Source: Diplonema papillatum (Eukaryota; Euglenozoa; Diplonemea; Diplonemida; Diplonemidae). Taken from it: a DNA stretch of 64,000 nt. Numbering within the stretch: the stretch's first letter is position 1; each line of letters opens with the position of its first letter. A program made the translations under genes and the position numbers. The stretch covers positions 1 through 64,000 of the forward strand of contig JAPJBO010000338.1 in NCBI GenBank assembly GCA_030068145.1. The letters run 5' to 3'. Shown one piece after another: positions 11,075 through 22,580 of this stretch. The notes under the pieces were generated by a model, which saw only the letters and a list, made by a program, of their open reading frames with translations, had not been told where the DNA came from and did not search any database.

Positions 11075-11232
11075 GGCTGCTGACTTGCTGGTGCTGACTT
11101 GCTGGTGCTGACTTGCTGGTGCTGACTTGCTGGTGCTGACTTGCTGGTGCTGACTTGCTGGTGCTGACTTGCTGGTGCTGACTTGCTGGTGCTGACTTGC
11201 TGGTGCTGACTTGCTGGTGCTGACTTGCTGGG
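11075..11232 (+). repeat. 14-bp minisatellite (TGCTGACTTGCTGG)n
   Basis: About eleven near-identical 14-bp units, followed by degenerate CTGGTG-rich sequence to about 11,390. Because 14 is not a multiple of 3, all frames cycle through the same peptides and the apparent ORFs are artefacts. Confidence 0.9.
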
Positions 11233-11399
11233 TGCTGGCCTGGGTGGGTGTCTGCTGGTACTGCGCTGCCTGCTATGTGCTTCCTGCTGGTGCCTGCGTG
11301 TGCTGCCTGCCGTTGGTGCTGCCTGCCGTTGGTGCTGCCTGCTGCTGGTGCTGGCTGGTGTGTGCCTCCTGCTGGTGCTGCCTGGTGCTCATAATATTT

Positions 11400-11925
11400 T
11401 TTTCCAAAACTTGAAAATTCGAAAAATATACCCAAGTATCACAGTCCCCGTGCCAAAGATTGTTGCTATGCGTGTGCTTTGTCTGTCTCTAATCTGCCCA
11501 AAACTTCCACCGATTAGGGATCATCAGAACTATGAACACGCAGACCTCGAAAGGTTTGCTTCCTCCTGTTTTGTTTCCACTGCGGTTAGCCACATACAAT
11601 GTCGTGAGACAAAGTTTTTTCGGCCAGTTGCGAGGAACTGCCTGCAGGAGTTGCTCAAAGCATGAACGTCAAGGACGCTCAACAAAGCCTATGGAGGGGC
11701 TCGCATCTGATCCAAAATGCTGGCATAGTGACACGGGTTGATCTTGCTGACTGGCTCGACAGGTACTCCCGCGTTGCAAAGTGCAGCTTCCTTTCAACCC
11801 TTCAAAGATAGGACAAAGCACGCACACAAGAGACAACCAATGGCCATTTTCCCCTCCCATCCTTCCTCCCAAGGTTTTGGGTTCCTGGTTTGGTTCTGCT
11901 GATGCTGTGATTGTTACTTCTGCTA
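11400..11925. other. Unique-looking stretch without a gene
   Basis: Mixed sequence between two CTG-rich blocks. I see no coding, RNA or terminal-repeat signal. Confidence 0.5.
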
Positions 11926-11929
11926 AAGC

Positions 11930-12910
11930 TGTGCTGCTTCTGCTGCTACTTCTGCTGCTGCTGCTGCTGCTGCTTCTGCTGCTTCTGCTGCTTCTGCTGC
12001 TTCTGCTGCTTCTGCTCCTGCTCCCTGCTGGTGCTTCAGTCTTGCTGATGTTGCTGCTGCTGCAAAAAAGGTGAATGAGTGAAAGTCCCATGTGCTGACA
12101 ACGGTGGCTACCTGTTTTTGGGCCAAAAGGGGCCTGCCATGCCAGAACTGGGACATCTTTTTATTTCTTTACAATAAGAAGAAAAGTGTGGACAAAAGGC
12201 TTAAAGCAACCTTCACTTGACTTCGATGGGGTTTTTGCTGCCTTGCTGCTGATCCTCTTGCTGCTCCTCTTGTTCCTGTGTTTGGTTTTGCTGCCTTGCC
12301 ACTCTTGCTCCTGCTGCTGTTGCTGATTTCCCTGAAGCTGCGACAATCCCGCCAACAACACAGTAACTGTTTACTTCCTGCTGATTTGCTGCTCACTGCT
12401 GTTTGTGCTGGTGCTGCTCTTGCTCCTGCTTCTCTTGTTGCCTTTCATCGAAGCTGTGAAACTCTCTCAAAACCAAACACTGCAGTAAACGACCTTCCCC
12501 CCCTTCGAAATGGAAAGGCTTGCATTTTTCATCGAAGCCCAGATTCGCAAACTTCGTCTGTGTTTTGATTACCTGTTTAGGTTTCTTTGAACTGAAAGTT
12601 GCTGTCTGCCTTGCTGCTGCCTTGCTCCTGCTCTTGCTGCTGTTCTTGCTGCTACTCTTGCTCCTGCTGCTCCTGCTGCTCTGCTGCCTTTCTCCGAAGC
12701 TGTGGAATTCTCGGAAAACCAAACACTGCAGTCAACGACCTTCCCCACTTCGAAATGGAAAGGCTTGCAAAGACTGATGTTCATTGCAAGCTTCGATTTC
12801 CACCTTAAGCGCTTCAAACAAACTTCGTCTGTGTTTTGATTTTCTGTTTATGTTTCTTTAAATTGAAAGCTCCTATTCTGTCTGCTGCCTTCTGTTGGTG
12901 CTCTTCCTGC
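11930..12910 (+). repeat. CTG-rich arrays embedded in a 245-bp higher-order repeat
   Basis: CTG/CTTCTG tracts alternate with a conserved non-repetitive part. The segment containing AAACCAAACACTGCAGT, ACGACCTTCCCC and TTCGAAATGGAAAGGCTTGC appears at about 12,470 and again at about 12,718, giving a period near 245 bp. Long Leu or Gln/Ser frames here are by-products. Confidence 0.8.
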
Positions 12911-13705
12911 TGCCGCCTTACCGCTGCTCCCTTGCTGCTGCTGCCTTGCCGCTGCTGCCTTGCCGCTGCTGCCTTGCTGCTGCTGCCTTGCTTGCCCCTG
13001 CTGCCTTGCTGCTGCTGCCTTGCCGCTGTTGCCTTGCCGCTCCTGTCTTCTTGCTGCTGCTGCCTTGCTGATGCTGCCTTGCTACTGCTGCTTTGCTTTG
13101 CTGCTGTCTTGCTTCTGCCGCTGCCTTGCCGCTGTTGCCTTGCCGCTGCTGCCTTGTTGCTGCTGTCTTGCTTCTGCTCCTGCCTTGCTGGTGCTGCCTT
13201 GCCGCTGCTGCCTTGCTGATGCTGCCTTGCCGCTGCTGTCTTGCTTCTGCTGCTGCCTTGCCGTTGCTGCCTTACCGCGGCTGCCTTGCGGATGCCGCCT
13301 TGCCGCTGCTATCGTGCCGCTGCCGCCTTGCCACTGTTGTCTTGCTTCTGCTGCTGCCTTGCCGCTGCTGCCTTGTTGCTGGTGGCTTGCTTCTGCTGCA
13401 GCCTTGCTGGTGCTGCCTTGCTGATGCCGCCTTGCTGCTGCCATCGCGATGCTGCCGCCTTGCCGCTGTTGCCTTGCTGCAACTGCCTTGCTGCTGCTGC
13501 CTTGCTGCGGCTGCCTTGCTGCGGCTGCTGCCTTGCTGCGGCTGCTGCCTTGCTGCGGCTGCCTTGCTGCGGCTGCTGCCTTGCTGCTGCTGCCTTGCCT
13601 TGCTGCGGCTGCTGCCTTGCTGCGGCTGCCTTCCTGCTGCTGTCTTGCTTCTACTGCTGCTGCCTTGCTGCTGCTGCCTTGCTGCTGCTGCTGCTTTCTT
13701 GCCGA
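12910..13705 (+). repeat. 14-bp minisatellite (CTTGCCGCTGCTGC)n
   Basis: About 55 units with C/T variation at the sixth base and occasional unit-length changes. Every forward frame reads as a Leu/Ala/Cys-rich peptide and the reverse frames as a Gln/Ala/Ser-rich one. A shorter array of the same unit is at 15,065-15,315. Confidence 0.9.
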
Positions 13706-13714
13706 CCGATTTTA

Positions 13715-14230
13715 CGCCTGGGAAGAGTAGGTGCGCAGCTCGGAGGCCAGATACGAAGTTAGGGGCTTTCACCCACAGCAAAGGAACTGCTTGCCTTGGC
13801 CGCGTTTCGAAAAACACGTTTCCAGGGGACACCACGAGGAGGTGGCAAGTCAGATTTTGTCCCCCAACCCCAAGACCACCCATTGAGAATTCCAGGGCCT
13901 TTGATGGCCAGCTTCTTGGACTTCACGACCTCTCAGGAGCACTTTGCTGAAGGAACACCGAAAACGTGATAGGCAACTGTTGCATGTCGAAATGGGGGGG
14001 GCACGTTCTCCCGAAGTTGCGACCCTTGAAAGAACGTCGTTCGTAGGAGCTTCGAATTCCTGTGACGGTTTCGTTGGATGCATCGGTCAAAATATCAACA
14101 AAAATATGCACCCATAGCTCTGACAGAACTCGTAACTTCACATACCTTGACTGCTTCCACACGAACTCTCGAACACCAGATTTTTCAAGCACAACTCCGA
14201 CCCGAACCATCTTGTGAATTTCTTTTCTTC
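13715..14230 (+). repeat. R1 dispersed repeat, copy B
   Basis: It begins ACGCCTGGGAAGAGTAGG, contains GGACACCACGAGGAGGTGG and GATGCATCGGTCAAAA, and is about 95% identical to copy D at 15,325-15,850. It breaks off at a pyrimidine/T run near 14,220, before the hairpin and tail. Confidence 0.8.
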
Positions 14231-14884
14231 TTCTTTTTTTTTTTTTTTTGGAAGAATCGTACGGGGGCCTTCGAGGCAAACTGGGAAAAATGGGCAAGAC
14301 AAGCAAGTTCCAAAAGGGGAAGTTCAAATACTTCGTTTGTGGGCCGACACTCGGGTATTCTCCGGTGTCTTTTCGATTGGTGTGACTCAGTCCCTCCTGC
14401 TGCAAATTTTGTGAAATGCAGGAGTGGACTTGTCACAGCCAACCGCACAGACAGCCTTGATTTTTTTTTAAACACCAGGCCGTACAGTTTGCCAGACAAG
14501 TAACCTGGTGCCTGACCTGGTGGGTTCTCCGGGTTCACTTCTTCACAACGAAAAACGGCACAACCACGAACACAGACAGGCGCGGTTTGAACCCGCACCA
14601 GTTGCACACTGCAACCGGCGCCTGCCCCACGGCACTGGGGACTCAGAAAAACGAAAGGAGAGTCGGCTAAGGGCCTGGAAAGGCCGCGGCTCAGCCACAA
14701 GCCGCCACCTGTCACTCAGACTGGGGCCAACTAATTCAAAAAACCGGGGGCACATTGGTAACCATCCCGATTTTACCCCGCCTTCACGATGAGAGGGCCA
14801 CAAGGGAGTCAAACTTGGCAAGGCTCACCTGGAAGGTGCCTCTTTGCACCGCCCCCCCCGTTCCTGCTGGGCAGCTTGGGGCAG
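14231..14884. other. Interposed segment with a possible tRNA-like stretch
   Basis: Non-R1 sequence between copies B and C. On the minus strand near 14,640-14,575 there is a Pol III B-box-like GGTTCAAACCG with a GTTGC/GCAAC stem before it. The A box is poor and the expected anticodon-loop T33 is missing, so this is at best a degraded tRNA-derived piece. Confidence 0.3.
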
Positions 14885-15050
14885 GATCTTTTACGCCCGG
14901 GAAGGGTAGGTGCGCAGCTCGGACGCCAGATACGAAGTAAGGGGCTTTCACCCACAGCAAAGGTACTGCTTGCCTTGGCCGCGTTTCGAAAAACACGTTT
15001 CCAGGGGACACCGCGAGGAGGTGGCAAGTCAGATTTTGTCCCCCTCTTCC
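14885..15050 (+). repeat. R1 fragment, copy C
   Basis: Starts TTTTACGCCCGGGAAGG and runs through GACACCGCGAGGAGGTGGC before joining the 14-bp minisatellite. It is nearly identical to the first 165 bp of copies B and D. Confidence 0.8.
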
Positions 15051-15064
15051 TCCTGCTGATTAAC

Positions 15065-15315
15065 CGCTGCTGTCTTGCTCTGGCTGCCTTGCTGCTGCTG
15101 CCTTGCCGCTGCTGCCTTGCTGCTGCTGTCCTGCTGCCGCTCCTGCCTTGCCGCTGCTGTCTTGCCTTGCTGCTGCTGCCTTGCCGCTGCTGTCTTGCTT
15201 CTGCTGCTGCATTGCCGTTGCTGCCTTGCCGCGGCTGCCTTGCCGTGGCTGCCTTGCTGCTGCTGCCTTGCTGCTGCTGCCTTGCTGCTGCTGCCTTGCT
15301 GCTGCTGCTGCTTTC
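15065..15315 (+). repeat. 14-bp minisatellite, second array
   Basis: The same CTTGCCGCTGCTGC unit as at 12,910-13,705, about 17 copies, lying between R1 fragments C and D. Confidence 0.9.
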
Positions 15316-15324
15316 TTGCCGACC

Positions 15325-16060
15325 TTTTTTACGCCTGGGAAGAGTAGGTGCACAGCTCGGAGGCCAGATACGAAGTTAGGGGCTTTCACCCACAGCAAAG
15401 GAACTGCTTGCCTTGGCCGCGTTTCGAAAAACACGTTTCCAGGGGACACCGCGAGGAGGTGGCAAGTCAGATTTTGTCCCCCAACCCCAAGACCACCCAT
15501 TGAGAATTCCGGGGCCTTTGATGGCCAGCTTCTTGGACTTCACGACCTCTCAGGAGCACTTTGCTGAAGGAACACCGAAAACGTGATAGGCAACTGTTGC
15601 ATGTCGAAATGGGGGGGCACGTTCTCCCGAAGTTGCGACCCTTGAAAGAACGTCGTTCGTAGGAGCTTCGAATTCCTGTGACGGTTTCGTTGGATGCATC
15701 GGTCAAAATATCAACAAAAATATGTACCCATAGCTCTGTCAGAACCTTTTCGCTGACTCGGAACTTCACATACCTTGACTGCTTCCACACGAACTCTCGA
15801 ACACCAGGTTTTTCAAGCACAACTCCGACCCGAACCATCTTGTGAATTTCTTTTCTTCTTCTAGTTCCTGTTTGCGTTGTGTGTGCTGAATCCTGTTTTC
15901 TTTCGAGTCGGCCTCTTCACACAAGAGGCCGAACCTGGACAAGAAGGCCCACATCGAAGCACTAAGAATCCATCAAATGCACGAGGGGGCCCGCAGGGCC
16001 ACCGAGTGCGGGTTTGCGGGTTTGCGGGTTTGCGGGTTTGCGGGTTTTCCGGGTTTGCGG
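15325..16060 (+). repeat. R1 dispersed repeat, copy D, with tail
   Basis: The R1 core is followed at 15,905 by a stem, GCCTCTT...AAGAGGC, and by GGGCCCGCAGGGCCACCGAG, then by six GCGGGTTT-type units (16,007-16,060). Its 3' edge abuts the USP-like sequence at 16,061. The second copy of that sequence, at 24,448, has no R1 there, so the junction is defined by comparison. Confidence 0.82.
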
Positions 16061-16510
16061 GCCGCGATTGGCTGAATGCGTGACGTTGGCGTTGTCGAAG
16101 TGTGTCCATCCTGCGTCATTGTATGGGGTATCGTTTAACACGTGTACAGTGTAGTGTCCTGCGTTGTCTCGTCCTGCGTGGGCAACAACTGCTCTGAGCT
16201 TCAGCGGTTGTGCCTGGTTAGGCACCAGCAGCGTTTGGTCAGCTGCAACCGCTTGGCGATTCTCCCTTGTGTGCTGATTACGTGTTATGCGTAGAACGAG
16301 GCTTCCTTGTATCCTGCTGATGCCGTGTTGCATGGTCGTCTTATTGGAGGTTCCGCACTCGCATCTGTACGTGTCCGGTTTGTGTGGGGCACAGTGGAAG
16401 TCCAGGCATCCTTGTACCGTGCTTGCAACAGGGGCGATGACAGCCATGTCGTTCCAGTGACCGTTCGTGTTGTTGTGCTTGCATTTGTCAGGATTACTAT
16501 AAATATTTGT
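16061..16510 (-). pseudogene. Truncated copy of the USP-like ORF
   Basis: Reading leftwards from the Met at 16,447, this copy matches the N-terminal 129 residues of the ORF at 23,878-24,834 with only two or three substitutions. It includes the His-box region VVAHAGRDNAGHYTVHV and the WTHFDNANVT motif. It stops exactly where the R1 copy D tail begins, so the zinc-finger half is missing. It belongs to the long duplication shared with 24,448-25,963. Confidence 0.8.
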
Positions 16511-16832
16511 GGCTTCAAAACCCGTCCGTCCGTCACAGTAAGATTTTCCTTGTTTAAAATTTACCTTCGTCGAAAATTTTTATAAAACTCAAAAAAAAAA
16601 AAATTCAATAGGGTCCCCTATAGAAATCCGCGAAATAGCCTATAACAGTCCAGGTGTCAGGATATTATAAATATTTGTGGCTTCAAAACCCGTCCGTCCG
16701 TCACAGTAAGATTTTCCTTGTTTAAAATTCACCTTCGTCGAAAATTTTTATAAAACTCAAAAAAAAAAAAATTCAATAGGGTCCCCTACAGAAATCCGCG
16801 AAATAGCCTATAACAGTCCAGGTGTCAGGATT
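16492..16832 (+). repeat. R2 tandem pair
   Basis: Two head-to-tail units of about 170 bp. Each begins near ATTATAAATATTTGTGGC, contains CCCGTCCGTCCGTCACAG and a 12-13-base A run, and ends CAGTCCAGGTGTCAGG. An almost identical pair is at 24,877-25,221. Confidence 0.88.
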
Positions 16833-17138
16833 GGTCGGGTTTGCAGCACAGGTTTGTAATTTTTTTTTTTTTCTCACTTACTTACAGGTACTGCTTTGAA
16901 GAATCCAGGGGCAGTCCAAGTGCCCCCCGATTTGGGAATTAAAAAATTAAAGGAAGAATTCGACATACTGTACTCACACTCTTGTGGCTTCCCCCTTTTG
17001 TGCATCGCTTCATCGATATATTGCTTCATCGATTCATTGCTTCATCTATTGCTTTGCGTTTCTTTGTTGACTTCTTGTGCAGCAAGCTGGACCCTAAGTG
17101 CAATGCAAACAACACACCTTTCGTTCTGTTTGTTGTAG

Positions 17139-17703
17139 GTGCTGTTGATGCTGTTGATGCTGTTGATGCTGTTGATGCTGTTGATGCTGTTGATGCTGTT
17201 GATGCTGTTGCTGCTGTTGCTGCTGTTGCTGCTGTTGATGCTGTTGATGCTGTTGATGCTGTTGATGCTGTTGATGCTGTTGATGCTGTTGATGCTGTTG
17301 ATGCTGTTGATGCTGTTGCTGCTGTTGCTGCTGTTGCTGCTGTTGCTGCTGTTGCTGCTGTTGCTGCTGTTGCTGCTGTTGCTGCTGTTGCTGCTGTTGC
17401 TGCTGTTGCTGCTGTTGCTGCTGTTGCTGCTGTTGCTGCTGCTGTAGGTGCTGTAGGTGCTGTTGGTGCTGTTGGTGCTGTTGGTGCTGTTGGTGCTGTT
17501 GGTGCTGTTGATGCTGTTGATGCTGTTGATGCTGTTGATGCTGTTGATGCTGTTGATGCTGTTGATGCTGTTGATGCTGTTGCTGCTGTTGCTGCTGTTG
17601 CTGCTGTTGCTGCTGTTGCTGCTGTTGCTGCTGTTGGTGCTGTTGGTGCTGTTGGTGCTGTTGGTGCTGTTGGTGCTGTTGGTGCTGTTGGTGCTGTTGG
17701 TGC
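17139..17703 (+). repeat. 9-bp minisatellite GTTG(A/C/G)TGCT, about 62 units
   Basis: Blocks of GTTGATGCT, GTTGCTGCT and GTTGGTGCT units follow one another in runs, as if expanded locally by slippage. In one reading it gives poly(Val-Asp/Ala/Gly-Ala), in others poly-Leu or, on the reverse strand, poly-Gln/His. No flanking gene supports translation. The paralogous array at 25,531-25,910 has fewer units and a different block order. Confidence 0.93.
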
Positions 17704-17749
17704 TTGGGCAATGGTATGTGTTTGTTTCTGCTTCCTGACTCCTGCTGAC

Positions 17750-19190
17750 GCTCCCCCCTCATCTTCTGCTTCTCTATCTGCTGCCCCTGCTGCTGCCAGC
17801 TGTTACCCTGGCTGCCCCTCCTAGCTGATGCTCATCTTGCTTATTCCCCTGTTGATGCAGCTGCTGCTGCTCCTCTATCTGCTGCCCCTCTAGCTGTTGC
17901 TCCTCCAGCTGCACTCATCTTGCTTCGTCCCTCTTTGCGGCTCCTCTAGCTGCTGCTCCTCTAGCTGCTCCTGTCTTGCCTCCAGTGGTTGCTCATCTTG
18001 CTTCCTTCTTGCTGCTGCTCCTCGAGCTGCTGCTCATCTTCCTTCTTCCCTCTTGCTGTAGCTCTTCCTCCTGCTTCTGCTCCTCTATCTGCCGCCCCTC
18101 TAGCTGTTCTATCCTCTAGCTGCTGCTCATCTTGCTTCTTTCTCTCTTCCTCCTGCTTCTGCTCCTCTTTCTGTTGCCCCTCTAGCTGATTTATCCTAGC
18201 TGCTGCTCCTCTAGCTGCTACTCATCTTGCTTCTTCCCTCTTTGCTGCTCCTCGAGCTGCTGCTCATCTTGCTCCTGCTCATCTTCCTTCTTCCCTCTTG
18301 CTGTAGCTCTTCCTCCTGCTTCTGCTCCTCTATCTGCTACCCCTCTAGCTGTTCTATCCTCTAGCTGCTGCTCATCTTCCTTCTTCCCTCTTGCTGTAGC
18401 TCTTCCTCCTGCTTCTGCTCCTCTATCTGCTGCCCCTCTAGCTGTTCTATCCTCTAGCTGCTACTCATCTTGCTTCTTCCCTCTTTGCTGCTCCTCGAGC
18501 TGCTGCTCATCTTGCTCCTGCTCATCTTCCTTCTTCCCTCTTGCTGTAGCTCTTCCTCCTGCTTCTGCTCCTCTATCTGCTGCCCCTCTAGCTGTTCTAT
18601 CCTCTAGCTGCTGCTCATCTTCCTTCTTCCCTCTTGCTGTAGCTCTTCCTCCTGCTTCTGCTCCTCTATCTGCTGCCCCTCTAGCTGTTTCTATCCTCTA
18701 GCTGCTACTCATCTTGCTTCTTCCCTCTTTGCTGCTCCTCGAGCTGCTGCTCATCTTGCTCCTGCTCATCTTCCTTCCCCTCTTGCTGTAGCTCTTCCTC
18801 CTGCTTCTGCTCCTCTATCTGCTGCCCCTCTAGCTGTTCTATCCTCTAGCTGCTGCTCATCTTGCTTCTTTCCTCTTGCTGCTGCTCCTCGAGCTGCTGC
18901 TCATCTTGCTCCGGCTCGTCTTCCTTCTTCCCTCTTGCTGTAGCTCTTCCTCCTGCTTCTGCTCCTCTACCTGCTGCCCTTCTAGCAGTTCTATCATCTA
19001 GCTGCTGCTCCTCTTGCTTCTTCCACTTGCTGCTCCTCCTCTATCTACTGCCCCTCTAGCTGCTGCCCATCTTGCTGCAGCTCTTCCTCCTGATTCTGCT
19101 CCTCTATCTGCTGCCCCTCTAGCTGTTTTATCTTCTAGCTGCTGCTCCTCCTGTCTGCTGCTCATCACGCTACAGCTCGATAGCAAGACC
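17750..19190 (+). repeat. Pyrimidine-rich minisatellite with about 92-bp and 240-bp higher-order units
   Basis: The unit contains TTGCTGTAGCTCTTCCTCC and CTCTATCTGCTGCCCCTCT plus TCTATCCTCTAGCTGCTGCTC. It recurs at about 18,045, 18,290, 18,385, 18,535, 18,630, 18,780 and 18,935. Alternation of a short and a long form gives the 240-bp period. The strand is strongly pyrimidine-biased. A short relative is at 25,964-26,200. Confidence 0.88.
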
Positions 19191-19214
19191 TCAAATTCCC
19201 CAAGAGTCGCGTCT

Positions 19215-20715
19215 GAATGATAAAGAGCGGCACAAGAACGACTGCAAATTGGCCGATAATCAAACAGCGGCACGAGAACGACTGCAACTGTGGGCGGCAA
19301 TGACAGATGACAGATGAACGGAGCTAGACCACAAATGTCCAAAGAGCCATGCCTGAATGACAGCAAACGGCCAAAGTGCGGTACGAGAACGACTGCAAAT
19401 GTCCATAACACCTGTCTTTTTTTCCTTCAAGGACAGCAGATGACCGCAGAACGGTGCCAGAATGACAGCCAATGTCCAAGGAGCGGCGCCAGAACGACTG
19501 CAGATCGCCAGGGATTGCCCCAAGAATGACAGCCATTGACCAATGAACAGCGTTAGAATTACACAAATGCCCATGAGCCACGCCTGAATGACAGTGAACG
19601 GGCAAAAGAGCGGCGCTAGAACGGGCCGGAGATCGCCCAGGAAGGACAGCCAATGACCAAAGAGCGGCACCAGAATGACAGTGAACGGCCATAGAGCGGT
19701 ACCAGAACGACTGTGCCAGAATGCCAGCCAATGGCCAAGGAATGCGCCAGAACGACTGCAGATTGCCAGAGATCGCCCCCAGAATGACAGCCAATGACCC
19801 GCAAGCGGCACTAGAATGACTGCCTATGACCAACGAACGGCGCTAAAATGACCACAAATGCCCATGAGCCACACCTGAATGACGGACCAAGAGCGGCGCT
19901 GAAACGACTGCAATGGCCAAACTGCGGAACGAGAACGACTACAACTGGCCGGAGATCGCCCAGGAAGGACAGCCAATGACCAACGAGCGGTACCAGAATG
20001 ACAGTGAACGGCCATAGAGCGGTACCAGAACGACTGTGCCAGAATGCCAGCAAATGGCCAAGGAGCGGCGCCAGAACGACTCCCAATGACCAAAGAATGC
20101 CGCCAGAACGACTACAAATGCCCATAGAGCCTGAATGACGGCGGTCGGCCAAAGAGCGGCGCTAGAACGACTGCAAATGTCCAAAGAACGGCGCTTGAAC
20201 GACTGCAAATTGCCCAAGAGCAGCGCCAGCATGACTGAAAATGGCCAAACTGCGGCGCGAGAACGACTGCAACAGGCTGGAGACCGCCCAGGAATGACAG
20301 CCAATGACCAAAGAGCGGCACCAGAATGACAGTGAACAGCCACAGAGTGGTACGAGAACGACTGCAAATGTCTAAATCACCTTGCTTGAGGGACGGCAAA
20401 TGACCGCAGAACGGTGCCAGACTGACAGCCAATGACCAGCAAGCGGCACCAGAATGACTGCCAACGACCAAAGAACAGAGCTAGAATGACCACAAATGCC
20501 CAAAGAGCCGCGCCTGAATGACAGCGAACCGCCAAAGAGCGGTACTAGAGCGACTGCAAATGTCCAAAGCACCTTTGTTTGAAGGACGGCAAATGACTGC
20601 AGAACGGTGCCAGATTGACAGCCAATGGCCAAGGATTGGCACCAGAACGACTGCCAATCGCCAGAGATCGTTCCAACAATGACAGCCAATGAATGACCAG
20701 CAAGCGGCACCAGAA
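19215..20715 (+). repeat. 32-bp degenerate satellite
   Basis: About 45 units of the type AGCGGCGCCAGAACGACTGC followed by AAATGGCCAA. Variants such as GCCACGCCTGAATGACAG form higher-order blocks of 300-500 bp. A short outlier is at 9,431-9,575. It lies between the pyrimidine-rich array and R1 copy E and is absent from the parallel position at 26,200. Confidence 0.88.
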
Positions 20716-21506
20716 TTAACGAACAGCGTGACACGTGAATGGTATCGTTTGGCTGAACAGGAAACTGTCCAAACCTGTCAAAGAATCCTGATCAATCATC
20801 AGGCAAAGACAGTTGGATAAACAACAAAGACTGCCTGCGTCGGCCGCGCTTGCAGCGCGTTTCCGAGGAACACCACGAGGAGGTGCAGGTCAGATTTTTG
20901 TCCCTCATGTCAAAAACAAGCAATGAGCCATCGTCTGGACTTCGAAGCGGAGGATGATGAGGAATATCCTTTGTGTGACTCTTGATCCCTTTGAAGAGTT
21001 TCCTGCAGTTCACAGGGCCACCTTGCCAAAGGAGCTCTCAACAATGCGATGAGTGCCCCTGATGTCGAAATGGGGAAGAAGTTCCGATCTTCGAAAGAAC
21101 GTCGTTCGTCTGTACTTCGAATTCCTGTGAGGGTTTCTTCAGATGCATCGGTCAAAACCATCATCAAATTGAGCACGCGCACCGCTCTCTGCACTTGTTC
21201 ACTTAATCGCAAAAAAAATGGCATACTTCATTGTTTCCGGTGGGCGCCAAAACAACCGGCATTGAACCTCGTCACCCCGCCATCTTTTATTTTGGTGTCA
21301 TGTTCTTCCGGTTGCTTTTATTACCTTTTTTGTCGTTTCAATTTGAATGGTTTCAACTTCTTCTTGCTCGAGTCGGGCCTCCCATAGATGAGAGGCCCCC
21401 TTTCCTGGACAAGACGGCCGCCTTCTTTCAAAGGTTCGGGATTCACGAGGGGGCCCGCTAGGGCCACCGAGTGCGGGTTTGCGGGGGTCCGCGGGTTTGC
21501 GGGTGT
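20705..21506 (+). repeat. R1 dispersed repeat, copy E (empty site for element T)
   Basis: Over 95% identical to copy F. It ends in the stem GGGCCTC...GAGGCCC, then GGGCCCGCTAGGGCCACCGAG-like sequence and GCGGGTTT units (21,472-21,504). At 21,211-21,218 it has an uninterrupted run of eight A where copy F carries element T. Confidence 0.85.
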
Positions 21507-21834
21507 TATTCAGCTGTCCGGAAGTATCAAAATGTAATGGGCATACTCGTCGATGCCTTCATCGACGCTGACCGTCGCGGCCAGCGACTGCCGGTTCTGT
21601 GCATGATGGGGGGGGCGGCTTTTTGTGGGGGGTGGGGGGTTTTTTTTTAAGGTTGAGAACGAACCTGGTAGGGGTTGGTTGTTTATGATATGCGGGCAAA
21701 GTGCAAAACACCAATGAGCAGGGTATAAACAAAAAGGTTCAAACATGAATTAAATGCGCTTCTGTGGGCCGGTTCCCCGGCGGCACAGTGAGGCATCAAT
21801 CAACGGATGATGTTGAGATGCATTGAATAAACGT
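21507..21834. other. No gene seen
   Basis: Sequence between R1 copy E and the AT-rich block. It contains G-rich and T runs (21,605-21,650) and no convincing frame. Confidence 0.4.
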
Positions 21835-22093
21835 AAGGACGTAAGGTACGACGAATATGAGCCTAGCACCGCGAAATAGTCTACGGCCCCGAAGAAATTA
21901 TCCCCAACGGACTAAACACCCCAGTAGACGGGTTTCTGAAAAACGGCCCAGGAGGTCGTTCAGTCTTGTTCGAATTTAACGGGTGCGCATGCCACGGTTG
22001 TGCCTGCAACATCGCAACGATGGACGAGAAAGAAAGAAAATCCAAAGAAGAAAAAACTTTCGCAAAGAAGCTTAAAGCCCTCGAATGGGGCTA
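21835..22093 (+). mobile_element. Virus-like fossil: fragment resembling protein-primed DNA polymerase or related nuclease of Polinton/virus type
   Basis: A short frame carries VDGF and, 16 residues later, LFEFNGCACHGCAC. This resembles the VDGY...EFHGCxxHGC signature of type-B polymerases and linked nuclease domains in Polintons, adenovirus-like elements and large DNA viruses. Only this signature remains. The copy is broken and lies in an AT-rich block (to about 23,160) unlike its surroundings. Confidence 0.45.
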
Positions 22094-22388
22094 AATGTAT
22101 ATAGATATATACAATTGCGAATACACCGAACTACTTCTCTCTGGAAACTTGACCAACTACATTTCGGTGATGGAAGAGTTCACAAAAACCCCATACGAAA
22201 ACTACCCCGTCTCTCTTCTTGCCACATCGGCATTCCGGTGCGTGGAGTTTTACTCTCTGATGGACCACATACATAGCGGATTTGCCCACAAAAAGAATTT
22301 GTTGTGTACCGATCAAGTACAACTGGAACAATACGCTCTCGCAGAAAGACGCCTGACTCAGAAAAGAAAATGGCTATTGTGGAACTAG
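22094..22388 (+). CDS. Small hypothetical frame in the AT-rich block
   Basis: A frame of 97 residues beginning MYIDIYNCEYTELLLSG, with AT-rich codon use unlike the rest of the window. It directly follows the virus-like fossil and may belong to the same insertion. I recognise no domain, and no intact neighbour supports expression. Confidence 0.25.
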
Positions 22389-22399
22389 AGTTTTATTTT

Positions 22400-22580
22400 T
22401 TTGGTCCCGGTTCCTCCGGTTCCTCCGGTTCCTCGGTCCCTTCCTCGATCCCTCCGGTTCCTCCGGTTCCTCGGTCCCTCCGGTCCCTTCCTGGATCCCT
22501 TCCTCGATCCCTTCCTCGGTCCCTTCCTCGATCCCTTCCTCGATCCCTTGATAGATCCCTTCCTCGGTCCCTTTAAATAT
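22400..22580 (+). repeat. 12-bp and 8-bp repeat tract (CCTTCCTCGATC)n
   Basis: Begins as GGTTCCTCC units and becomes CCTTCCTCGATC/GGTC units, giving Arg-Ser-Leu-Pro repeats in one frame. Confidence 0.85.

Noticed and set aside
13082-13950. Long Cys/Leu/Ala and Gln/Ala/Ser frames at 12.8-15.5 kb
   Set aside because: They are products of 14-bp repeats, and the non-repeat parts of these frames are R1 non-coding sequence.
17094-17762. Long Gln/His-rich and Leu-rich frames over the 9-bp array, also at 25,412-26,136
   Set aside because: The frames exist only because the repeat unit lacks stops. There is no flanking coding sequence, and the same array reads open in several frames and on both strands.
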